From positions 806,001-870,000 of the forward strand of contig JBFXAQ010000001.1 of the NCBI GenBank assembly GCA_050184115.1: 64,000 bases of DNA, given 5' to 3'. Position numbers and translations under genes: made by a program. How positions within the stretch are numbered: the first letter of the stretch is position 1; each line of letters starts with the position of its first letter. Origin of the DNA: JACKNG01 sp050184115. GTDB taxonomy: Bacteria > Pseudomonadota > Gammaproteobacteria > Ga0077536. Positions 25,081-32,461 of the stretch are shown one piece after another. The notes under the pieces were generated by a model, which was not told the DNA's origin, searched no databases, and was given only the letters and a program-made list of their open reading frames with translations.

Positions 25081-26211
25081 ATGAAGAACCGCCTGTGCGA
25101 GATGTTCGGCATCGAGCTGCCGATCTTCGCCTTCTCCCATTGTCGCGACGTGGTCGTCGAGGTTTCGAAGGCCGGCGGCATGGGCATCCTCGGCATGGGG
25201 CGCATGCATCCCGACCGTCTCGAGCAGGAACTGGCCTGGATCGATGCGCATATCGAGGGCCGGCCCTACGGCATCGACGTGCTCATGCCAGCGAGCATGG
25301 ATGACGATGCCGCGGCCAAGGGCGATCTCGAACATGCCCTGCCGCCCGCGCATCTCGCCTTCGTGCGCGAACTGCTCGACGAGGCTGGTATCCCGCCGTT
25401 GCCGCCACAGGACGAAGCGGCCATCAAGCGCGACATCCTCGCCGGTATCAACTTCACCCCGCGCGAGAGCCTGGCGTTGATCGAGATCGCGCTGAAGCAT
25501 CCCATCAAGGCCATCGTCAACGCCCTCGGCCCGCCGCCACCCGCGATCGTCGAGCGTGCCCACGCCCGCGGCATCAAGGTCGGCGCGCTCGCCGGCAAGC
25601 CGCGCCATGCGCAGAAGCACCGCGACGTCGGCTGCGATTTCGTCGTCGCCGTCGGCACCGAGGCCGGCGGCCACACCGGTGAGGTGAGTTCGATTGTGTT
25701 ATGGCCGAGCATCGTCGATGCCGTCGCGCCGCTGCCGGTGCTCGGCGCCGGTGGCGTCGGCCGCGGCCGCCAGCTCGCCGCTGCGCTGGTGCTCGGCTGC
25801 GAGGGTGTGTGGACCGGCTCGGTGTGGCTGAAGACCGTGCAGAGCGAGGTCATCCCCGAGATCAAGCAGAAGCTCTTCGCCGCCGAGGCCGGCGACGCCA
25901 TCCTCACCCGCACCGTTACCGGCAAACCCTGCCGCACCTTGCGCAATGCCTTCAGCGCGGCCTGGGATCGGCCGGACGCACCGCCGGTACTGCCGGCGCC
26001 ACTGCAGAACTACCTGTGGTGGCAGGAAGGCCGCACCCGGGTCGAGCGCGTCCGTGCGCACGATTTCCTCACCTACCCGGTCGGCCAGCTGGTCGGCGAC
26101 ATGCACGAGGAGACCAGCGTGCGCGAGGTGGTCTACGCCATGATGGAAGAACTGCTGGAGGCGCGGGAACGCCTCGACGACATGCTGTCGGGGTCAGACC
26201 CCGCGCCTTAA
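25081..26211 (+). CDS. nitronate monooxygenase family flavoprotein
   Basis: A 376-residue FMN TIM-barrel protein, MKNRLCEMFGIELPIFAFSH onward; an upstream in-frame extension is possible but passes through the inverted repeat and is rejected. GGMGILGMGRMHPDRL, IVNALGPPP and especially VAVGTEAGGHTGEVSS, with the catalytic His in EAGGH, and VLGAGGVGRGRQLAAALVLGCEGVWTGS mark the 2-nitropropane dioxygenase/NMO family. Some relatives are enoyl-ACP reductases or propionate-3-nitronate oxidases, so the substrate is open. Its last codons (SGSDPAP) are encoded by a palindromic repeat, so both ends of the gene touch repeat elements. Confidence 0.88.
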   Translation: MKNRLCEMFGIELPIFAFSHCRDVVVEVSKAGGMGILGMGRMHPDRLEQELAWIDAHIEGRPYGIDVLMPASMDDDAAAKGDLEHALPPAHLAFVRELLDEAGIPPLPPQDEAAIKRDILAGINFTPRESLALIEIALKHPIKAIVNALGPPPPAIVERAHARGIKVGALAGKPRHAQKHRDVGCDFVVAVGTEAGGHTGEVSSIVLWPSIVDAVAPLPVLGAGGVGRGRQLAAALVLGCEGVWTGSVWLKTVQSEVIPEIKQKLFAAEAGDAILTRTVTGKPCRTLRNAFSAAWDRPDAPPVLPAPLQNYLWWQEGRTRVERVRAHDFLTYPVGQLVGDMHEETSVREVVYAMMEELLEARERLDDMLSGSDPAP

Positions 26212-26258
26212 CCTGTTGTTCGTGAGGCCTTTGCTTGGCGTAATGGGGTCTGACCCCA
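26189..26258. repeat. paired 15-bp palindromes, copy pair B
   Basis: CGGGGTCAGACCCCG at 26189-26203 and TGGGGTCTGACCCCA at 26244-26258 have centres 55 bases apart, exactly as in pair A at 11303-11372. The first lies inside the 3' end of the nitronate monooxygenase frame, just before its TAA. The inner 13 bases of the two copies are reverse complements of each other. The intervening 40 bases match pair A at about 17 positions, suggesting a diverged common element rather than two accidents. Confidence 0.85.
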
Positions 26259-26480
26259 GGCGGTGCGCACGGGTTTGGAAGTGATTGTCGAACACGTGCT
26301 CGCCACGGAGTCTGCAAGGCACGGGCAAGCCCGGAATCACCGCCGGCGCCCTGCCTCACCGAGCGTGCGGATTCAGCGGCCTTGTGAGATTGCGCCTTCC
26401 CGTTCGCTAGCGAATGTACCGAGAATCCGTGACCTCCGACGACGTCGATTTTTCTTCAACCAACGGATGATTGAAAAAGC

Positions 26481-26957
26481 ATGTCCACGCAAAACGAAGA
26501 AGACGCATCCGGTGGGTGCTATTGCGGCGAAGTGAGATTCCTGGTCGCCGCCGACACACATCCGCTGGTGTCGGGTTACTGCCACTGCGAGAGCTGCCGG
26601 CGTGCCCACGCTGCGCCGCTCTACCAGGTGGCCTGGATCCCGGCGTCGGCATTCAGGGTCACCCGGGGCGACCGGTGGCTGAAGTGGTACACCCATTCGG
26701 AAATCACCCGCGAACACCTGCACAGACATTTCTGCGCAAACTGCGGGACGCGGGTCTTCAATACCTTTGATGGCCCGTTCAACGGGCAGCAGCTTTCCGC
26801 CAGTGGGATCTTTCCGACCTTGTTCGACGACCAGGCCCTGGCGCGCAGCGAGCGGTGGGCACCGCGCGTACACATGCACTGCGAGGACAGCCTCATCGAC
26901 CTCTCGCGGTTCGACGACGGGCTGCCGAAACTGCCCCGCGGGGCGGATGCCCCGTGA
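26481..26957 (+). CDS. GFA/Mss4-like zinc protein
   Basis: A 158-residue protein with three cysteine groups: GGCYCGEVRF, SGYCHCESCRRAHAA and HFCANCGTRVFNT. This is the zinc-binding pattern of the glutathione-dependent formaldehyde-activating enzyme (GFA) family. Most members are uncharacterised and are not proven to act on formaldehyde. It is preceded by 269 bases holding the second palindrome of pair B and no gene. It sits alone on the plus strand. The first codons are richer in A than their surroundings, but the frame is clear. Confidence 0.85.
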   Translation: MSTQNEEDASGGCYCGEVRFLVAADTHPLVSGYCHCESCRRAHAAPLYQVAWIPASAFRVTRGDRWLKWYTHSEITREHLHRHFCANCGTRVFNTFDGPFNGQQLSASGIFPTLFDDQALARSERWAPRVHMHCEDSLIDLSRFDDGLPKLPRGADAP

Positions 26958-27083
26958 CTTCGCATTGATTTCGCGTCGCGAGTGATCGGTGAGCGCGGCC
27001 GCACGGGCGAAGCGGCACGAGCGGGGTGGCGGTCGCTGCTTCGCGCCCGCGCGCGGACCGTCGACGACGCCCGGCGCGGGCGA

Positions 27084-27932
27084 TCACGACGGTGCTTCGG
27101 CCACCCCCGGGTACCACGTCGCGTCCCGCCGTTCAGCGAAGCTCGCGATACCCTCCGCCGCCTCAGCATGCTGCCGCCGCGCTGCGTGCGCCGCCGCCAG
27201 CCGGTCGAGCGCGGACTCGTCGAGTTGCAAGCCACCGGCTTCGAGCACGCCTTGCTTGGTTTCCGCCAGCGCGCCCGGCGCGGCGCGCAGCAGGTGTTCG
27301 ATCAGTGGCGCGGCGGCGGCGTCGAGGGCGCCGGGGTCGCACACTTCGTGGACCAGGCCGATGTGCTTCGCGGTGTCAGCGTCGAACACTTCGCAGGTCT
27401 GGGCATACCGGCGTGCATGGCGTGTGCCGATGGCGGCGACGAGGTGAGGGAAGATGATCGTGGCGGCCAGGCCCCAGCGTGCTTCGCTGATGGCGAAGCG
27501 GGCGTCGCGACTGGCAACGACGATGTCGCAGGCCGCGACAATGCCGGTACCGCCACCCATGCAGGCGCCGTGGACGAGAGCGATGGTCGGTTGCGGCAGG
27601 CAGCACAGGTCGTGCACGGCGGCCAGGGTCAGGCGCGAAGCGGCGAGGTTGGCGGCGGCGTCCTGCGCGGCCACCGTGCGCAGCCAGTCGAGATCGGCGC
27701 CGGCCTGGAAATGGCGCCCGGCGCCGCGCACCAGCACCACGCGCACCGCGATGTTCTCGCGCAGTTCGGCGACACCGTCGCGCAGGCCGCGTAGCAGATT
27801 CTCGTCGTAGGCATTGTTCACGGCCGGGCGGTTCAGCGTCACCGTGGCGATCCCGCGAGGGCCGAGGGTGAGTTCGACGGACGGATTCAAGGTGGCTACC
27901 CCCTCGGGTGAGCGGTGCCGCTCGTGTTGCAT
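27084..27932 (-). CDS. enoyl-CoA hydratase/isomerase, LiuC/AtuE-like
   Basis: A 282-residue crotonase-fold protein. The ATG at 27930-27932 overlaps the TGA of the molybdenum hydroxylase gene (TGATG), so translation is coupled. Oxyanion-hole segments are RHFQAGADLDW and HGACMGGGTGIVAACDI. The first catalytic Glu of classical hydratases (GGGCEL) is Gly here, while the second, in ISEARWG, is kept. This pattern, with RHARRYAQTCEVF after it, matches the methylglutaconyl- and isohexenylglutaconyl-CoA hydratases LiuC and AtuE. It probably hydrates or hydrolyses a branched unsaturated acyl-CoA. Confidence 0.87.
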   Translation of the reverse strand: MQHERHRSPEGVATLNPSVELTLGPRGIATVTLNRPAVNNAYDENLLRGLRDGVAELRENIAVRVVLVRGAGRHFQAGADLDWLRTVAAQDAAANLAASRLTLAAVHDLCCLPQPTIALVHGACMGGGTGIVAACDIVVASRDARFAISEARWGLAATIIFPHLVAAIGTRHARRYAQTCEVFDADTAKHIGLVHEVCDPGALDAAAAPLIEHLLRAAPGALAETKQGVLEAGGLQLDESALDRLAAAHAARRQHAEAAEGIASFAERRDATWYPGVAEAPS

Positions 27933-30109
27933 CAAGCCGTGGTCACGAACGGCAGGCGCCGCAGGCGTCGTCCGCTGGCGGCGAAGATGGCGTTGCCGAC
28001 CGCCGGGGCCAGCGGCGGCACGGCGGGCTCACCGACGCCGCTGGGATGCTCGCGCGAGGGCACGATGTGCACTTCGACCTTGGGCATCTGCGAGCAGCGC
28101 AGCAGCGGGTAGGTATCGAAGTTGTCCTGCTCGGCGACGCCGTCGACCAGGGTCACGGCCTCGCCGAGCAGCGCCGACAGCGCATAGCCCACGCCGCCTT
28201 CCATCTGCGCGCGCACGATCGAGGGATTGACGGCCACGCCGCAGTCGACGGCCACCACCACGCGGTCGACGGTGAAGCTGCCGTCGTCGGCGACGGTGAC
28301 TTCGGCCACTTCGGCCACCCAGGTCTTGAACGAATGGTGCACGGCCAGTCCGCGGCCGCGGCGCGCCGGCAGCGGTGTACCCCAGCCAGCCTTGCTGGCG
28401 GCGAGTTCGAGCACCGCGAGGCGCCGCGGATCGTCGGCGAGCAGGCTGCGGCGGAGCGCCAACGGATCGCGACCGGCGGCGTGGGCGAGTTCGTCGAGGA
28501 AGGTCTCGACGGCGAACGCGGTGTGGGTGTGGCCGACCGAGCGCCACCACAGGACGGGAATGTCGAGCGCGGGCTGGTGCGATTCGACGCGCACGTTGGG
28601 GATGACATAAGTGAAATTGGACGCACCCTCGACGCAGGTGTGATCGACCTGGCCGGGCGGCGGCGGGTCGGCCAGCCCGGCGCGGATCGATTGGCCGACG
28701 ATGCGATGCTGCCAGGCGACGATGTCGCCTTGCGCGTCGAGACCGCCCCGCACGCGGTGCAGGTTGAGCGGACGGTAGGCGCCGGCGCGGAGATCGTCCT
28801 CGCGCGTCCACACCAGTTTCACCACCTGCCCCGGCAGCGCCTTGGCGATACGCGCGGCCTCGACGGCGTAATCCGAGGCGAAGTGCGAGCGGCGGCCAAA
28901 CGAGCCGCCGGCATAGAGCATGTTGAGCGTGATGCGCGCGGGGTCGATGTCGAGCGCCCGTGAGAGGTTGCCGAGATCGAGGCTCTGACCCTGCACGCCG
29001 TACCACATCTCGAGCGTGCCATCGGCAAAGCGCGCGACGGCGTTCATCGGCTCCATCGAGGCGTGGGCGAGGTAGGGGAACTCGTAATCGGCGTCGAGGT
29101 GCATCGCCGCACCGGCCAGTGCGGCCGCGGCATCGCCGTCGTCGCGCGCAACTAATCCCGGTTGCGCGGCCAACTCGCGATACTCGGCGAGGATGTCGGC
29201 GCTCGAACGGCGGCAGGCCGTCGTCTCGTCCCATTCGACGCGCAGGGCCTCGCGCGCCTTTTTCGCCGTCCAGAAATCGCGTGCGACGACGGCCACGCCG
29301 CTCGGCAGGCTGACGATCTCGACCACGCCGGCGAGGGCGCGTGCGGCGGCATCGTCGATGCCGGCGACGATCGCGCCGAAGCGCGGTGGGTGGGCGACCA
29401 GCGCGGTCAGCATGCCGGGGAGACGGAAATCCTGCGTGTAGACCGCGCTGCCGTCGCTCTTGGCCGGGATGTCGAGGCGGGGCAGGTCGTGCCCGATGTA
29501 GACGAAGTCTGCCGGGTCCTTGAGCGTGACGTTCTTAGGCACGGGTTCGGCGCGCGCGGCGACCGCGAGTTCGCCGAAGCGCGCCGAGCGTCCGCTCGCG
29601 GCATGGCTGACGACGCCGCGGCTGACCGCGATCTCACCCGGGCGGACCTGCCACGCGCGCGCCGCCGTCGCCACCAGCAGGGCGCGCGCGGTGGCGCCGG
29701 CGCGGCGCATCTGGGTGTAGGCGTTGTTCATCGCCGAGCTGCCGCCGGTGCCCTGGGCGCCGCGCCAGTTGAGGTTGGCGTAGCGTGCCGGGTCGGCCGG
29801 CGCGCCCTCGGCGCGGACCTGCGACCAGTCGCAATCGAGTTCCTCGGCGACCACGGTCGGCAGGCCGGTGAACGTGCCCTGGCCGAACTCGATGTGCTTG
29901 ACGATGACGGTGACGGTGTCGTCCTCGTCGATGCGCACGAAGACGTCCGGCATCACCGCTTCGAGGACGACATCGTCGGCGGCGCCGGCCAGGCGCACGC
30001 CGAGGACGAGCCCGGCGCCCGCGGCGAGGCCGAGGCGGAGGAAGTCGCGGCGATCGAGGACGAAGACGCTCGTGCCGGCGTTCACTTCCGGATGCATGTG
30101 CGCGCTCAT
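27932..30109 (-). CDS. molybdopterin-binding subunit of xanthine dehydrogenase family (IorB-like)
   Basis: A 725-residue large subunit with a twin-arginine signal near the N-terminus (LDRRDFLRLGLAAGAGLVLG). It has the two-lobed molybdopterin domain: IEFGQGTFTGLPTVVAEELD, NLNWRGAQGTGGSSAMNNA, LYAGGSFGRRSHFASDYAVE and a closing GVGEPAVPPLAPAVGNAIF with the catalytic Glu in GVGEP. The architecture, plus a single 2Fe-2S partner and no FAD subunit, is that of isoquinoline 1-oxidoreductase and related periplasmic hydroxylases or aldehyde dehydrogenases, which pass electrons to cytochromes. The start ATG overlaps the stop of the small subunit. Confidence 0.92.
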   Translation of the reverse strand: MSAHMHPEVNAGTSVFVLDRRDFLRLGLAAGAGLVLGVRLAGAADDVVLEAVMPDVFVRIDEDDTVTVIVKHIEFGQGTFTGLPTVVAEELDCDWSQVRAEGAPADPARYANLNWRGAQGTGGSSAMNNAYTQMRRAGATARALLVATAARAWQVRPGEIAVSRGVVSHAASGRSARFGELAVAARAEPVPKNVTLKDPADFVYIGHDLPRLDIPAKSDGSAVYTQDFRLPGMLTALVAHPPRFGAIVAGIDDAAARALAGVVEIVSLPSGVAVVARDFWTAKKAREALRVEWDETTACRRSSADILAEYRELAAQPGLVARDDGDAAAALAGAAMHLDADYEFPYLAHASMEPMNAVARFADGTLEMWYGVQGQSLDLGNLSRALDIDPARITLNMLYAGGSFGRRSHFASDYAVEAARIAKALPGQVVKLVWTREDDLRAGAYRPLNLHRVRGGLDAQGDIVAWQHRIVGQSIRAGLADPPPPGQVDHTCVEGASNFTYVIPNVRVESHQPALDIPVLWWRSVGHTHTAFAVETFLDELAHAAGRDPLALRRSLLADDPRRLAVLELAASKAGWGTPLPARRGRGLAVHHSFKTWVAEVAEVTVADDGSFTVDRVVVAVDCGVAVNPSIVRAQMEGGVGYALSALLGEAVTLVDGVAEQDNFDTYPLLRCSQMPKVEVHIVPSREHPSGVGEPAVPPLAPAVGNAIFAASGRRLRRLPFVTTA

Positions 30110-30561
30110 GCCAGCAGCTCCGCGGCGCGCAGCACGGCGCGGCGGATGCGTGCGTAGGTCGCGCAACGGCACAGGTTGCCGTCCATCGCGCGGTCGATGG
30201 CGCCTGCGTCGGGCCGCGGATTGTCTTCGAGCAGGGCGATGGCGCTCATCACCTGGCCGGACTGGCAGTAGCCGCACTGCGCGACTTCGACTTCGATCCA
30301 GGCCTGGCGCACGGCGGTGGCCGTGGCCGAGTCGACGCCCTCGATGGTCGTCACCGGGCGCGTACCGACGGCGGCGAGCGGGGTCACGCAGGCGCGCACC
30401 GGCCTGCCGTCGATGAATACCGTGCAAGCCCCGCACAAAGCCTTGCCGCAGGCGTACTTGGCGCCGGTCAGGCCGAGCTCGTCGCGCAGCACCCACAAGA
30501 GAGGGGTGTCGGGGCTGCTGCGGACGTCATGGGTGACGGCGTTGACGGTGAGCTTGCTCAT
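30106..30561 (-). CDS. 2Fe-2S small subunit of the molybdenum hydroxylase (IorA-like)
   Basis: A 151-residue protein, MSKLTVNAVTHDVRSSPDTP onward. It carries a plant-type ferredoxin cluster (KYACGKALCGACTVFIDG and ACVTP) and a second all-helical 2Fe-2S domain (AQCGYCQSGQ and GNLCRCATYARI). This is the standard two-cluster electron relay of the xanthine oxidase family. It is the first gene of a three-gene unit with the molybdopterin subunit and the LiuC-like hydratase. No chaperone (XdhC/CoxF-like) for cofactor insertion is in the window. Dependence on such a chaperone is known for the family, not shown here. Confidence 0.93.
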   Translation of the reverse strand: MSKLTVNAVTHDVRSSPDTPLLWVLRDELGLTGAKYACGKALCGACTVFIDGRPVRACVTPLAAVGTRPVTTIEGVDSATATAVRQAWIEVEVAQCGYCQSGQVMSAIALLEDNPRPDAGAIDRAMDGNLCRCATYARIRRAVLRAAELLA

Positions 30562-30646
30562 GACGCGGGTCCTCGACGCTGGCCTGCGGCGGAGTATAAG
30601 CAATGTGCGTGACGGCGCCGCCCGGCGCGACGCGACGGCGGTGCCT

Positions 30647-31594
30647 TCAGCCGCGCTCCTTGCCGACGGTGCGTAGCGTCGCGGCTTCGTCGAGCACGGC
30701 CGGCGCGGCCGCCGCGGTGCGGCGCGCCTTGTTGCGCTGGTCCATCAGCCGCCACACCATCGGCGTGAAGATGAGCTGCATGGCGAGATCCATCTTGCCG
30801 CCCGGGCAGACGATGGTGTTGGCGCGCGACATGAACGAACCGGCCAGCATCGACAAGAGGTAGGGGAAATCGATGCCGCGCGGGTCGGCGAAGCGGATGA
30901 CCAGCATCGACTCGTCCTGGCTCGGAATATGGCGGGCGACGAAGGGATTCGACGTGTCCACCAGCGGCACGCGCTGGAAGTTGACGTGGGTACGCGAGAA
31001 CTGCGGCACGATGTAGTTCACGTAGTCCGGCATGCGCCGCAGGATGGTGTCGGTGACGGCCTCGGTGGAATAGCCGCGCGCCGACTTGTCACGATGGATC
31101 TTCTGGATCCATTCGAGGTTGATCACCGGGACCACGCCGATGAGCAGATCGACGTGGCGGGCGACGTCGACCGCGGCGGTTTTCACCGCCCCGTGCAGGC
31201 CTTCGTAGAAGAGCAGGTCTGACTCGGCCGGCAGCGGTTCCCATTCGGTGAAGGTACCCGGCGGCTGACCGAAGGGCGCCGCTTCGTCTTCGCTGTGCAG
31301 GTACTTGCGTGTCTGTCCCTGGCCGGTCTCGGCGTAGCCCTGGAACAGTGCCTCGAGGTCCTCGAACAGGTTGGATTCCGGGCCGAAGTGGCTGAATCCG
31401 TGGTTGCCACGCGCCCACTCCTCGGTCATGCGTTGCTTCATCGCGGCACGGTCGTAGCGATGGAAGCTGTCGCCTTCGACGAAGGCCGCGTGCACCCCTT
31501 CGCGACGGAAGATCTGGTCGAAGGTGCGCATCACGGAGGTCGTGCCGGCGCCCGACGGACCGGTGATGGCAATGATAGGGTGCTGGCAGGACAT
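30647..31594 (-). CDS. phosphoribulokinase/uridine kinase-family protein
   Basis: A 315-residue P-loop kinase. The Walker A motif ITGPSGAGTTSVMRTFDQIF at the N-terminus, VEGDSFHRYDRAAM, the FGPESNLFEDLEALF segment and FYEGLHGAVKTAAVDVARHV match bacterial phosphoribulokinases. No RuBisCO or other Calvin-cycle gene lies in the window, and many heterotrophic Gammaproteobacteria carry a solitary homologue (PrkB of E. coli) of unclear function. I therefore do not infer autotrophy. It lies 85 bases downstream in position from the molybdenum hydroxylase gene start, on the same strand. Confidence 0.87.
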   Translation of the reverse strand: MSCQHPIIAITGPSGAGTTSVMRTFDQIFRREGVHAAFVEGDSFHRYDRAAMKQRMTEEWARGNHGFSHFGPESNLFEDLEALFQGYAETGQGQTRKYLHSEDEAAPFGQPPGTFTEWEPLPAESDLLFYEGLHGAVKTAAVDVARHVDLLIGVVPVINLEWIQKIHRDKSARGYSTEAVTDTILRRMPDYVNYIVPQFSRTHVNFQRVPLVDTSNPFVARHIPSQDESMLVIRFADPRGIDFPYLLSMLAGSFMSRANTIVCPGGKMDLAMQLIFTPMVWRLMDQRNKARRTAAAAPAVLDEAATLRTVGKERG

Positions 31595-31898
31595 GGCGGC
31601 GCGGACTCCGGATCAGGCCGAGGCTCGACACAGGCCACCCCTTGCTGACGGTGGTCCGTCGGCGGCGGCATGCGAGTAGGCCATGATACTGCCCGACGCT
31701 GGGGTCTGCTGCCGCTGGAGCGGTGCCCGGCCGCTGCCCGCGCACAAGCGGGGCCGGAGCCGGCATAGCCGCTCGCGGCGTCCCGCCGTGCACTGCTGAC
31801 GGGCGTGGGGGGAGGGACCCGGGACGGGCCGTCCCGGGTCGGGGTGACGGCTTCCCGGCGACGGGCTGGCGACGCCGGGAGCCGCTACCGCGACGGCC
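31595..31898. other. 304-base intergenic region with tandem hairpins
   Basis: No gene is seen. The right part, directly downstream of the PEP-CTERM-like gene, holds inverted repeats described separately. The left part, before the kinase start at 31594, has no clear promoter. The region is very GC-rich. Confidence 0.6.
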
Positions 31899-31908
31899 TC
31901 AGTCGCGG
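31816..31908. repeat. three tandem inverted repeats after the PEP-CTERM-like gene
   Basis: GACCCGGGACGG/CCGTCCCGGGTC (31816-31840, one-base centre), TCCCGGCG/CGCCGGGA (31853-31880, 12-base loop) and CCGCGAC/GTCGCGG (31888-31908) follow each other. The third includes the stop codon of the leftward gene. In RNA they would form successive GC-rich stems. There is no T tract, so a standard intrinsic terminator is not supported. Barrier to exonuclease or recombination site are alternatives. Confidence 0.65.
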
Positions 31909-32441
31909 CGCCGGCGTGCCTCGCCGAGCAGGCCCAGCGCGGCGCGGCCGAACGTGGCTGGCTCGGGTGCTTCGGCGGCGCCGCCGGCGCCGACGATGAT
32001 CTGGATCGCGGTGCGCGCGACGGTCCGGCCACCGTCGACGGCGGTGAGGGTGATGTCGTAGGTACTGTCGACGGTCGGGTCGAAGCCGGGGTCGAAGAAC
32101 CAGTGCGCCTTCCACGACTTCTGCGCGACGTCGTTGGCGGCCAGGCCGGCCGCGTAGTTGGCTTCGCGGCCGACGAAACTGGTGCCGCCGCCGCTGCCGG
32201 TGCCGTTGTCATCGGGGACGTTATCCCAGATGACCAGGCCGCCGGCCCCAGGATTGCCGCCCCGGATGGGGTCGAAGGCGATGAACCTGGTACCGAGCGA
32301 AGGGTTGGTATCGAGGGCCAGTTCGTAGGTTGCGAGCGGGGCTGCAAAATCGATGGACCTCCGGAGCCCCCCCCTCGGCGTCGATTCCAGACGGATATCT
32401 GAAGTTTTACCAAGCGCTTGGGCGACGATCGGCAAAACCAT
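31899..32441 (-). pseudogene. PEP-CTERM-like protein, probably truncated
   Basis: A 180-residue frame whose C-terminus reads APEPATFGRAALGLLGEARR followed by RRD. It therefore has the PEP motif and the terminal arginine cluster of PEP-CTERM sorting signals, but the hydrophobic span between them is short and interrupted by Arg and Glu. The N-terminus (MVLPIVAQALGKTSDIR) lacks the signal peptide such proteins need, and an eight-C run at 32367-32374 is a likely frameshift site near the break. The middle (LDTNPSLGTRFIAFDPIRGG, WDNVPDDNGTGSGGGTSF) looks like a normal secreted domain. I read it as a decaying gene. Exosortase genes are not in the window. Confidence 0.6.
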
Positions 32442-32461
32442 CCGGGCCTGTAAAGCAGTTC

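Noticed and set aside
30647..31594. Evidence of carbon fixation from the phosphoribulokinase-like gene
   Set aside because: No RuBisCO or other Calvin-cycle gene here, and solitary homologues are common in heterotrophs.
31816..31840. The 25-base palindrome as an intrinsic terminator
   Set aside because: No T tract follows on either strand, so only an inverted repeat is annotated.
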